NCBI GenBank assembly: GCA_014804185.1
Contig: JAAVAG010000142.1
Coordinates: 1 to 9,148 of the forward strand
Reading direction: 5' to 3'
Length of the DNA: 9,148 nucleotides
Origin: Lachnospiraceae bacterium
GTDB taxonomy: Bacteria > Bacillota > Clostridia > Lachnospirales > Lachnospiraceae
Positions 1 through 6,094 of the stretch are shown piece after piece. Below the pieces are notes generated by a model. That model was not told where the DNA came from. It was given only the letters and a program-made list of their open reading frames with translations, and ran no database searches. A program made the translations under genes and the position numbers. Positions within the stretch are counted from its first letter, which is position 1. Every line of letters starts with the position of its first letter.

Positions 1-590
1 ATTCCGGTTCCAAGGAGCAGCGTCAGAAGAGCGACGTCGCGTACTTTTGTTTTTTTATGATATTCCAGTTCTTTCTGTGTCAATTTTGTTCCGTCTTCCA
101 CTTGATCCAGTAAAATGGCCACCTCGTTGGGTTCCAGACGGATAATTTCCTTTTCATGCAGTTTCGGGATTGGCACAAGAGCTGCCGGGTTCTTTTCGAT
201 CATTTCATTTTCATAAAAATAGTTATAAAAACTTCTGAGAGAAGAAAGTTTCCTTGCCTTTCCGCGCTCATCATTCGTGATTTCTCTGCCTTCCTTTTCA
301 TAGTAGCTGATGTAAGACAGATATTCTTCAATATCCCGCCTTGTGACATGATCCAAAATATCCACGGTAAAAGCAGAAATTTCCATTTTTGCGCAGACAC
401 TGTTACATTCATGCAGGTATTCGAAGAAGACGCGAATGTCGTAAGCATATGCCAAGCGTGTCCTTGCGGAAGTGTATTCCTCAATGCCGCGGAAATAATC
501 CCGGCAAAAAGACGGAAGCGTATTCAAAACCGCCCGCATTTTTAAAATGTTTTTTTTATTTTGTTCATCATGATAATTTGCATTCGCCAT
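1..590 (-). CDS. Tyrosine recombinase/integrase, XerC/D-like (C-terminal part off the left edge)
   Basis: Reading leftward from an ATG at 590 gives 196 open codons to the window edge, so only the N-terminal part is present. The protein has a core-binding domain of the tyrosine recombinase type: a segment ARTRLAYAYDIRVFFEYL (about residues 42-59), a helix near LDHVTRRDIEEYL, then LSSLRSFYNYFYENEMIEKNPA (about 116-137), which is typical just before the catalytic domain. The last residues, LLTLLLGTGI, stop immediately before the position of the first catalytic arginine in this family, so none of the R-H-R-Y residues can be checked. Family members bind DNA and cut and rejoin strands through a tyrosine, either resolving chromosome dimers or moving elements. 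The start overlaps the end of the TtcA-like gene by 23 bases, which suggests translational coupling; only a weak AAAGG lies 11 bases upstream. The tight chromosomal coupling and lack of nearby element ends favour a housekeeping Xer-like enzyme over an element integrase, but this is inference. Confidence 0.85.
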   Translation of the reverse strand, partial: MANANYHDEQNKKNILKMRAVLNTLPSFCRDYFRGIEEYTSARTRLAYAYDIRVFFEYLHECNSVCAKMEISAFTVDILDHVTRRDIEEYLSYISYYEKEGREITNDERGKARKLSSLRSFYNYFYENEMIEKNPAALVPIPKLHEKEIIRLEPNEVAILLDQVEDGTKLTQKELEYHKKTKVRDVALLTLLLGTG

Positions 591-1305
591 ATTTGTTCCA
601 GCCTTTCATATTACTGTCCTGAATCGCGGTAAACATTCGTGCTTTTACGCCCGGATTTTCCAGATTCAGCTGTCTGAGGAGATTTTTGATATATTCACGT
701 TTGGTATATCCGTCCGCGGGACAGGGGCTTTTGACAACAGGAAGCTGATATTTATTTATAAATCCGATCACATCCGCCTCATTCATATACATCAGCGGCC
801 GTATTACCGTCATATCCATCCGATCCAGATACGTCACCGGGGCAAATGTATGAAAACGCCCCTCGTAGATCAGCGACATTAGCATTGTTTCTATCACATC
901 ATCCTTATGATGCGCATAAGCTATCTTGTTGCAGCCGATCTCTTTTACCGCCTGATTCAGAGCCCCTTTGCGCATTTTGGCACACAGTGAGCAGGGGTTG
1001 GTTTCTTTGCGGTCCTCAAAAATGATTTCCGCTATATCAGTATGGACAATCGTGTATGCAACCTCCAGTTTATCACACAATTCCTGAATCCCGTCAAGAT
1101 TCAGGTTGTCAAAACCCAAATCTACCGTCACGGCCTGAAGTGTAAAACGCTTTGGATAAAATCTCATCAGCCCATGAAGCGCATAGAGCAGTGTAAGACT
1201 GTCCTTGCCCCCGGAAATTCCCACTGCAATTTTGTCATTTTCCTCTATCATTTGATAGTCGTCCACTGCTTTGCGGACCACACTGAGTACCTGCTGTAAT
1301 TTCAT
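568..1305 (-). CDS. ttcA: TtcA-family tRNA 2-thiocytidine biosynthesis protein (PP-loop ATPase)
   Basis: This 245-residue protein belongs to the N-type ATP pyrophosphatase (PP-loop) family. It shows the ATP-binding SGGKDS loop at residues 31-36, a CSLC pair (C105, C108) and a further cysteine in SPCP (C195). These match the three cysteines that hold an Fe-S cluster in TtcA. Later markers AHHKDDVIET (131-140) and IRPLMYM (168-174) also fit. TtcA adenylates C32 of certain tRNAs and replaces its oxygen with sulfur. Members in Clostridia are named by similarity, so the exact target base here is inferred. The length is somewhat shorter than the enterobacterial enzyme. The start is supported by GGAGG five bases upstream of the ATG. 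A -35/-10 pair lies upstream at 1337-1365. The gene ends inside the start of the recombinase gene, giving a two-gene transcription unit. Confidence 0.85.
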   Translation of the reverse strand: MKLQQVLSVVRKAVDDYQMIEENDKIAVGISGGKDSLTLLYALHGLMRFYPKRFTLQAVTVDLGFDNLNLDGIQELCDKLEVAYTIVHTDIAEIIFEDRKETNPCSLCAKMRKGALNQAVKEIGCNKIAYAHHKDDVIETMLMSLIYEGRFHTFAPVTYLDRMDMTVIRPLMYMNEADVIGFINKYQLPVVKSPCPADGYTKREYIKNLLRQLNLENPGVKARMFTAIQDSNMKGWNKYGECKLS

Positions 1306-1310
1306 AAAAT

Positions 1311-1315
1311 CCTCC
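1311..1315 (-). promoter_or_regulatory. Ribosome binding site of the TtcA-like gene
   Basis: On the minus strand GGAGG stands five bases before the ATG at 1305. The spacing is short but usable, and no other start nearby has a comparable site. Confidence 0.7.
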
Positions 1316-1336
1316 GTTCCTTACATTACAGATTTT

Positions 1337-1365
1337 ATTCTATAATGTTTTCATAAAATATGCAA
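1337..1365 (-). promoter_or_regulatory. Candidate promoter for the TtcA-like / recombinase pair
   Basis: On the minus strand TTGCAT (1360-1365) and TAGAAT (1337-1342) are separated by exactly 17 bases. The -10 box matches the sigma-A consensus at five of six positions and the -35 box at three. It ends about 32 bases before the start codon. The call rests on sequence only. Confidence 0.45.
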
Positions 1366-1371
1366 ATCAGA

Positions 1372-1401
1372 TTGTATATCTAATACCTGATATGTTATCA
1401 T
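1372..1401 (+). promoter_or_regulatory. Candidate promoter for the AI-2E-family gene and dtd
   Basis: TTGTAT (1372-1377) and TATCAT (1396-1401) are 18 bases apart. The -10 box is preceded by TGT, which makes an extended -10 element (TGn motif). Transcription would start near 1408 and leave a leader of about 29 bases carrying the ribosome binding site. It lies back to back with the leftward promoter candidate. Confidence 0.45.
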
Positions 1402-1421
1402 AAAAAGAGAGTTTTGTGAAT

Positions 1422-1427
1422 GGGAGG
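1422..1427 (+). promoter_or_regulatory. Ribosome binding site of the AI-2E-family gene
   Basis: GGGAGG lies nine bases before the ATG at 1437, a strong match to the end of 16S rRNA that fixes this start. Confidence 0.75.
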
Positions 1428-1436
1428 TAAGAATTC

Positions 1437-2819
1437 ATGAAATTTAAACTGAACAGCAATAAATACTTTAAATGGGGCATAACTGCCTTTTCGGTAATCG
1501 TTGCCGGTCTTCTTGTATGTTATCTAATATTTAACGCATCGGAATTTCTCGGAAATATTAACAAACTCCTCTCTGTAGGTATGCCGGTGGCAGTAGGTCT
1601 GGTCATCGCTTACCTGCTCACACCAATCGTTAACTTTCTGGAGGGAAAGGTTTTTCTTCCTCTGTGCAAAAAAATGAAAATAAAAGAGAGTAAAACACGA
1701 AGCAAACTGATACGTGCAATCTCTATTCTGTTGACTATTGTGCTTGTGATATTTGTCATATATGTCCTGATTGCCATGCTTATCTCGCAGATTGTTCCGA
1801 GTATTCAAAATATCATCAGTAATTTTGACAGCTATATCCGCAATATAACGGAATGGATGAACAAGCTTCCTGTCGAAAATGAGGAATTGTACGGCTATAT
1901 CACAACAATGTTCACCCGAATGATGACGGAAGTAGAGAACTGGCTTGAGGACACAGCAAATGTTATGAACAGATCCACTGAGATTCTCAAAACATTGTCT
2001 TTGAGTGTGATAAGCTTTCTAAGCGTGACCTGGAATGTGATTATCGGCTTTATCATTTCTATCTATGTACTGGCGGGCAAAGAGACCTTTGTCGGGCAGG
2101 CCAAGAAAGTCACATACGCACTGTTCGACAAACCAACCGCAAACAGTGTTATTGAGAGTGTCCGCTTTACACATAGAACGTTTAGCGGTTTTATCAGCGG
2201 AAAAATTCTGGATTCCCTAATTATCGGTATTCTATGCTTTATTGGGACTTCGCTGATTGGCACACCGTATGCCTCTCTGGTCAGCGTGATTATCGGCGTG
2301 ACCAACATTATTCCGTTTTTTGGCCCTTACCTTGGCGCGATTCCAAGTGCAGTCCTGATCCTGATCGTAGACCTCACACATCCGCTGAACTGCGTATATT
2401 TCCTGATCTTTATTCTGATCCTCCAACAATTTGACGGCAATTTCCTGGGACCTTTGATTCTTGGAGATTCCACTGGCCTTTCCGGCTTTTGGGTTATTTT
2501 CTCCATTACCGTGTTTGGAGGACTGTTCGGCATCATGGGAATGATCGTCGGCGTACCTGCCTTTGCCGTTTTCTATGCCGGCATTAAAGGGATTGTAAAT
2601 GCTTCTCTGAAAAAGAAGGCTTTGCCTACCGACACGGAGTTATATCTTCATGTACATTCTATAGATGAAGAAGGCTTTCACAAAATGAAGCCTGTCGCAG
2701 GAGAGAAGAGTACTTCCCATCAAATATCTGCCACGGGTCGTCTTCTGAGAAAGATATTCAAACTTTTCAGGCGTTCGAATGCAGATAATCATACGCAAAA
2801 TAAAGAAAAAAACAAGTGA
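1437..2819 (+). CDS. AI-2E family transporter (UPF0118-type permease)
   Basis: This 460-residue integral membrane protein belongs to the AI-2E exporter / UPF0118 family. Hydrophobic segments lie near residues 13-32, 46-66, 92-121, 187-213, 254-276, 278-311, 317-332 and 350-385, consistent with the roughly eight helices of the family. A soluble stretch (about 122-186) separates the third and fourth, as is usual. Family marks are NIIPFFGPYLGAIPS (290-304) and GPLILGDSTGLSGFW (338-352). Characterised members range from autoinducer-2 export (TqsA) to sodium/proton antiport, so the substrate here cannot be stated. The last 75 residues form a charged tail rich in lysine and arginine that is probably cytoplasmic. 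It starts after a strong ribosome binding site and its stop codon overlaps the site used by dtd, so the two genes are probably cotranscribed. Confidence 0.9.
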   Translation: MKFKLNSNKYFKWGITAFSVIVAGLLVCYLIFNASEFLGNINKLLSVGMPVAVGLVIAYLLTPIVNFLEGKVFLPLCKKMKIKESKTRSKLIRAISILLTIVLVIFVIYVLIAMLISQIVPSIQNIISNFDSYIRNITEWMNKLPVENEELYGYITTMFTRMMTEVENWLEDTANVMNRSTEILKTLSLSVISFLSVTWNVIIGFIISIYVLAGKETFVGQAKKVTYALFDKPTANSVIESVRFTHRTFSGFISGKILDSLIIGILCFIGTSLIGTPYASLVSVIIGVTNIIPFFGPYLGAIPSAVLILIVDLTHPLNCVYFLIFILILQQFDGNFLGPLILGDSTGLSGFWVIFSITVFGGLFGIMGMIVGVPAFAVFYAGIKGIVNASLKKKALPTDTELYLHVHSIDEEGFHKMKPVAGEKSTSHQISATGRLLRKIFKLFRRSNADNHTQNKEKNK

Positions 2820-2823
2820 GGAG
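2818..2823 (+). promoter_or_regulatory. Ribosome binding site of dtd, overlapping the upstream stop codon
   Basis: GAGGAG begins within the TGA of the AI-2E-family gene and lies 12 bases before the dtd ATG. The spacing is long, but it is the only site nearby, and the overlap suggests coupling of the two genes. Confidence 0.6.
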
Positions 2824-2835
2824 AATAAAACATAA

Positions 2836-3291
2836 ATGAAATTTGTTATTCAACGGGTTCAAAAAGCTGAAGTATTGGTTGAAGGAACAACTGTGGGGCA
2901 GATTGGTCATGGCTTTCTGGTTCTGATTGGGATCAGCAACACCGATACTGTGGAAATCGCAGACAAAATGGTAAAAAAACTGATTGCGCTCCGAATCTTT
3001 GAAGATGCTCAGGGTAAGACTAATCTGGATATCAAAACCGTACAAGGCAGTTTGTTATTAATTTCACAATTCACCTTATATGCGGACTGTCATAAAGGAA
3101 ATCGTCCCTCGTTTGTTCTCGCGGGTGCACCTGACATGGCCAATGAACTATATGAACATATCATTGAGGCATGTAAAAAAGAAATTACAATCGTAGAAAA
3201 AGGCGTTTTCGGCGGTGACATGAAAGTGTCATTGCTGAATGACGGGCCTTTTACAATTATATTAGATTCGGATGAGTTAAAGTTCACATAA
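2836..3291 (+). CDS. dtd: D-aminoacyl-tRNA deacylase (Dtd1 type)
   Basis: At 151 residues this is a full-length Dtd. The enzyme frees tRNA from wrongly attached D-amino acids, and from glycine on tRNA-Ala, so that they do not enter protein. The N-terminus MKFVIQRVQKAEVLVEG is typical. The active-site SQFTL motif is at residues 77-81, followed by KGNRPSF (87-93). The Gly-cisPro motif region NDGPFT is at 135-140, with phenylalanine where valine is usual. The cross-subunit GP motif works in the dimer. The start is supported by GAGGAG at 2818-2823. It is the second gene of a pair with the AI-2E-family permease, and the two have no obvious functional link. The gene is complete with no sign of disruption. 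Confidence 0.95.
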   Translation: MKFVIQRVQKAEVLVEGTTVGQIGHGFLVLIGISNTDTVEIADKMVKKLIALRIFEDAQGKTNLDIKTVQGSLLLISQFTLYADCHKGNRPSFVLAGAPDMANELYEHIIEACKKEITIVEKGVFGGDMKVSLLNDGPFTIILDSDELKFT

Positions 3292-3323
3292 CATGAACTG
3301 ACTGAACTGACATGAACAGACTG
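3292..3323 (+). repeat. Short imperfect tandem repeat after dtd
   Basis: Directly after the dtd stop codon three 9-10 base units follow one another: CATGAACTGA, CTGAACTGA and CATGAACAGA, then CTG. The array is too short for a firm functional call and may be chance or replication slippage. Confidence 0.4.
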
Positions 3324-3343
3324 ATCTCCTATGGAAGCCTTTC

Positions 3344-3379
3344 CAACTATTCGTTAAAGTTGTCTTTTGCGAATAGTTG
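3344..3379. other. Nested intergenic hairpin between convergent genes, possible bidirectional terminator
   Basis: CAACTATTCG (3344-3353) is the exact reverse complement of CGAATAGTTG (3370-3379). Inside, AAAG and CTTT pair around a TTGT loop after a two-by-two mismatch. The result is a ten-pair stem, an internal loop, a four-pair stem and a tetraloop. It sits between the ends of dtd and the Nudix gene, where a terminator would be expected on both strands. Neither strand has a clear T-run after the stem, so it is not a textbook intrinsic terminator. TGATCT (3322-3327) and AGATCA (3381-3386) flank it and could add an outer stem. Confidence 0.5.
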
Positions 3380-3398
3380 CAGATCACTCTTCCGGGCC

Positions 3399-3953
3399 TT
3401 ATAAACTGCCTTTTGTAAAGAAATACGCGGCCAGTTGAGCACGGGAACTGAATTCCTCTGATTCAAGAAGTTTCTCAACCTGTTCCCGGGTGTAAAAATC
3501 TTTTTCAATATCTTCATTTGCCGAAGAATGATCGTCGAAAGATCCGGCGGCATCAACAAAAGCTATGTAGGTCTTTACATCTGAAATGGCAACAGCGGAA
3601 TAAGACGGGGGCAGAATGGATCGGATTTTTTTCACCTGAAGTCCGGTCTCTTCATAAAGTTCTCTGCGGATACAGTCTTCTATAGTTTCGTGCTCCTCAA
3701 TCATTCCGGCACAGAGATTGTAGATTCGTTTATTTACTCCCATGCGGAATTCGTGCAGCAAAAGCAGTTTATCATCCATGGTGGCTATAATGGAAACGCC
3801 GCTGACTTTGGCGCCAAGGTCATTGACATCCTGCAGTTCCTTGCGGCTGACGATCTCATATTTCTTCTCACGTCCCGCTTTATTCAAATAGGTAAGTTCG
3901 TAGTTTTTCAGATATTTTCCGTCTCTTACTTTTTCCAGTCTGATAAATTTCAT
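3399..3953 (-). CDS. Nudix hydrolase, ADP-ribose pyrophosphatase-like
   Basis: From the ATG at 3953 the protein has 184 residues. It carries a perfect Nudix box: G83, E89, then R97-E98-L, E101-E102, and G104-L, matching G-x5-E-x7-R-E-U-x-E-E-x-G-U. The glutamates bind the metal used to hydrolyse nucleoside diphosphate-X compounds. The preceding IYNLCAGMIEE resembles the ADP-ribose pyrophosphatase branch (NudF type), where PAG is usual; here CAG stands in its place. The substrate is therefore a guess within the family. An in-frame ATG at 3965 has no ribosome binding site, while GGAG is well placed for 3953, so the shorter form is preferred. The gene begins 41 bases after the RNase E/G stop codon and is probably the last gene of that operon, converging on dtd. 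Confidence 0.85.
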   Translation of the reverse strand: MKFIRLEKVRDGKYLKNYELTYLNKAGREKKYEIVSRKELQDVNDLGAKVSGVSIIATMDDKLLLLHEFRMGVNKRIYNLCAGMIEEHETIEDCIRRELYEETGLQVKKIRSILPPSYSAVAISDVKTYIAFVDAAGSFDDHSSANEDIEKDFYTREQVEKLLESEEFSSRAQLAAYFFTKGSL

Positions 3954-3959
3954 AGCATT

Positions 3960-3963
3960 CTCC
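3960..3963 (-). promoter_or_regulatory. Ribosome binding site deciding the Nudix start
   Basis: GGAG on the minus strand lies six bases before the ATG at 3953. The alternative ATG at 3965 overlaps this motif and has no site of its own, so 3953 is the likely start. Confidence 0.6.
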
Positions 3964-3994
3964 ATTCGTTTTGTCGTCGTATTTACCTGTAGCT

Positions 3995-5287
3995 TTATAA
4001 CTGTATCTGCTCGCTCAGGGGTTTGCTGATTTTTCTCCTGGTAATCTCAACCAGTCCCAGGGGCGTAATATCGATCACATCCGTGCGCACGGAATCTTTT
4101 CGGACAAGTTCCTTTAACAGTTTCAGCAGTTCATTCTTATGTTCTTCGGATTCCATGCTGATAAAGTCCACAATAATAATACCGGAAAGATTCCGGAGAC
4201 GTATCTGAAAGGCAATTTCCTGGGCGGCTTCCATATTAATGCGGTAAAAAGTATCTGCCGGAGCAGTTTTTTTTGCATCGTATTTGCCCGTGTTTACGTC
4301 AATAACAGTAAGCGCCTCTGTCGGTTCAATGATCAGATATCCGCCTGATTTCAGCCATACACGCGGTTTGAGTGCCTCCTGCAGCCTGCTTTCAATCCCG
4401 TACAGGGCCGAGAGCGAAATCCTTTCATCCTGATAAAGTTGTATGATACCGGATATATCCGGCATATGTTCCCTGCAGAATTCCTGCAGAACATCATAGA
4501 TCCAGGGATCATCTGTTATGATTTCCTCATAGGAATCACGGTAAAAATCTTTCAGGGCCGAAAGAAAGACGAATGGACTGGCATTCAGGCAGGTAAAACA
4601 GGGACGGTACAGCGCAACGGAAAGCATCTGTATAAATTTTTGTTCCAGAGCGTTCCACTCCTCCAACAGCGGCTTCATATCGCCGTCCAGGGAACCGGCA
4701 TTGGTGCGCACTACCATATTATAGGGGGGCGTGGAAACAGGCATAAAATCGCTCTTAATCTGCTCTGATTCCCGCATATGCGGAATCACACAGCCGTTTT
4801 CCTCAATCATACCGTTTGTAAACAGTACAGAGCGGATCTGCCGCTTTTGCTGAGCGGGAAGTTTTGACGAAAGGCCAAGATGTTCGTTCCCCACAGCCAG
4901 CACCAGATAATGTCCCGCAAAAGACAGTTTTGTGGTCAGTGCAGGCTGTTTTGTCTTCAGGGCGTCCCTGACTACCTGTACCAGAAGTTCATCACCAATG
5001 CGAAGCCGGCCGTCAAATTTTTTTCCCATTTCCGGAGCTCTGCGATTGGTAAATACAGGATATTCCAGTTCCGAAAAAGGCAGATAACAGAGCACGCCGC
5101 CGGCGATTTCCACAAAAGCCGCTTCAATATTGTTTACAATGTTTTTTACCTTTCCGATATAAATGTTTCCAACCAGAGACGCATTTTCCGCCTCGGCTGC
5201 ACGGACCGATATCAGTCTCCTGCCGTCCATCAGCAAAGTCAGGATCTGTTCCCTGCGCCGAATCAGCAGTACTCTGCCCTGTGGCAT
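3995..5287 (-). CDS. rng: Ribonuclease E/G family protein, short form
   Basis: This 430-residue endoribonuclease has the RNase E/G catalytic core. An S1-like RNA-binding region spans about 38-125 (SLVGNIYIGKVKNI onward). VVRTNAG (192-198) matches the 5'-phosphate sensor loop of RNase E, with R194 and T195. The metal-binding aspartates are present as VIDVNTG (D330, with N332) and IIVDFISM (D374). Such enzymes cut single-stranded, AU-rich RNA in mRNA decay and rRNA/tRNA processing. The protein ends at LGLVEITRRKISKPLSEQIQL, just before the CxxC zinc-link found in the E. coli enzymes, so that tetramerisation element is missing. The start is set by GGAGGG seven bases upstream (5295-5300). It follows the DUF2344 gene by 51 bases, an association common in Clostridia, where ribosomal protein L21/L27 genes often come next; here a Nudix gene follows instead. 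Confidence 0.9.
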   Translation of the reverse strand: MPQGRVLLIRRREQILTLLMDGRRLISVRAAEAENASLVGNIYIGKVKNIVNNIEAAFVEIAGGVLCYLPFSELEYPVFTNRRAPEMGKKFDGRLRIGDELLVQVVRDALKTKQPALTTKLSFAGHYLVLAVGNEHLGLSSKLPAQQKRQIRSVLFTNGMIEENGCVIPHMRESEQIKSDFMPVSTPPYNMVVRTNAGSLDGDMKPLLEEWNALEQKFIQMLSVALYRPCFTCLNASPFVFLSALKDFYRDSYEEIITDDPWIYDVLQEFCREHMPDISGIIQLYQDERISLSALYGIESRLQEALKPRVWLKSGGYLIIEPTEALTVIDVNTGKYDAKKTAPADTFYRINMEAAQEIAFQIRLRNLSGIIIVDFISMESEEHKNELLKLLKELVRKDSVRTDVIDITPLGLVEITRRKISKPLSEQIQL

Positions 5288-5294
5288 AAATCAT

Positions 5295-5300
5295 CCCTCC
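5295..5300 (-). promoter_or_regulatory. Ribosome binding site of the RNase E/G gene
   Basis: GGAGGG on the minus strand ends seven bases before the ATG at 5287, a strong site that fixes this start. Confidence 0.7.
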
Positions 5301-5338
5301 AGTTTCCTTTGTCAGACAGTTTTGTTTTTCCGACCAGG

Positions 5339-6040
5339 TCAGACAATTTGACCGCACTGGTCCAGGGGAGCAAAAACCGGCTCCTCTGCACTTCCCAGAT
5401 TCAGATAAGTGTCCTCCCGGGTGATCGTATATGCGTTTTCCGGCAATTTCTCACCATAAGCCTCCATAAATGCATCGATCACCATAGATGGTTTTATATT
5501 TCCGCTGCTGCTGGCATCTACCAGCATGTGGATATCGTCTCCCTTTACATCCAGCTTATATATACCGGGTTTTAAATCCACTTCCAGAGTGTTTTTTTTC
5601 GTCTCTTTCACAATGGGAATCCGTTCCTTTGCGGAAAAGGCAGAAATTTCCTTTTTATAATCAAATCTGGGCTCTCTCCCATCGCGAAAATGTATTGTGT
5701 ACTCGGCAGCCGCTACGCTTGCCATGGCATTTCCCGCATTTTCAGGCAATACTCTGGCAGACAGCACACGCATGCCTTCCACACCTTCCCGATTCAGCTT
5801 CTCCACGATATCCTGGCAGCTTGTGATGGAATGCAGCTCTATATCAAGATACTCCCCATTGCTCTCCAGCCCTACGCCAAGGGGAGCGGCAAAAGACATG
5901 ATCTGATGCGGGCTGAAGCCCGTTGTATACACAATATCAAGACCACTTCTGCGGATTGTCTTCTGAAAATATCTCATGACATCCAAATGTCCGATGAACT
6001 TAACAGGTCCGTGCTTACTGAACTTTATTCTTACCTTCAT
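5339..6040 (-). CDS. DUF2344 / TIGR03936 radical SAM-linked protein
   Basis: This 233-residue protein matches the family described as encoded next to, or fused with, a radical SAM protein. Recognisable marks are the opening MKVRIKFSKHGPVKFIGHLD (1-20), GFSPH (41-45) and APLGVGLES (52-60), with a typical family length. No catalytic residues are known. The biochemical role is unknown; the constant partnership with the radical SAM protein upstream suggests it helps recognise that enzyme's substrate (inference). Two starts are possible: ATG at 6040 with AAGGG 11 bases upstream, which matches where homologues begin, or GTG at 6052, which adds four residues but has no well-placed site. The upstream gene ends at 6095 in the same frame, with a single TGA and no other stop between them. 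Confidence 0.85.
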   Translation of the reverse strand: MKVRIKFSKHGPVKFIGHLDVMRYFQKTIRRSGLDIVYTTGFSPHQIMSFAAPLGVGLESNGEYLDIELHSITSCQDIVEKLNREGVEGMRVLSARVLPENAGNAMASVAAAEYTIHFRDGREPRFDYKKEISAFSAKERIPIVKETKKNTLEVDLKPGIYKLDVKGDDIHMLVDASSSGNIKPSMVIDAFMEAYGEKLPENAYTITREDTYLNLGSAEEPVFAPLDQCGQIV

Positions 6041-6094
6041 TTTCTCTGTCACCCTTATATTCCAACTTATATTCTGACATATATCTGCTTTGTC

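Noticed and set aside
200..484. 94-codon open frame on the minus strand
   Set aside because: It occupies another frame of the partial recombinase gene, whose own frame shows a clear core-binding domain.
1341..1346. TATAAT on the plus strand before the AI-2E-family gene
   Set aside because: The upstream -35 region is poor (TTCCTT, 18 bases away), and the extended -10 candidate at 1396-1401 is better placed.
5311..5345. Direct repeat GTCAGACA (5311-5318 and 5338-5345)
   Set aside because: Eight bases repeated once with part inside the DUF2344 stop region; too short to distinguish from chance.
4880..5575. 231-codon open frame on the plus strand
   Set aside because: It is antisense to the RNase E/G and DUF2344 genes, both of which have clear family motifs on the minus strand.
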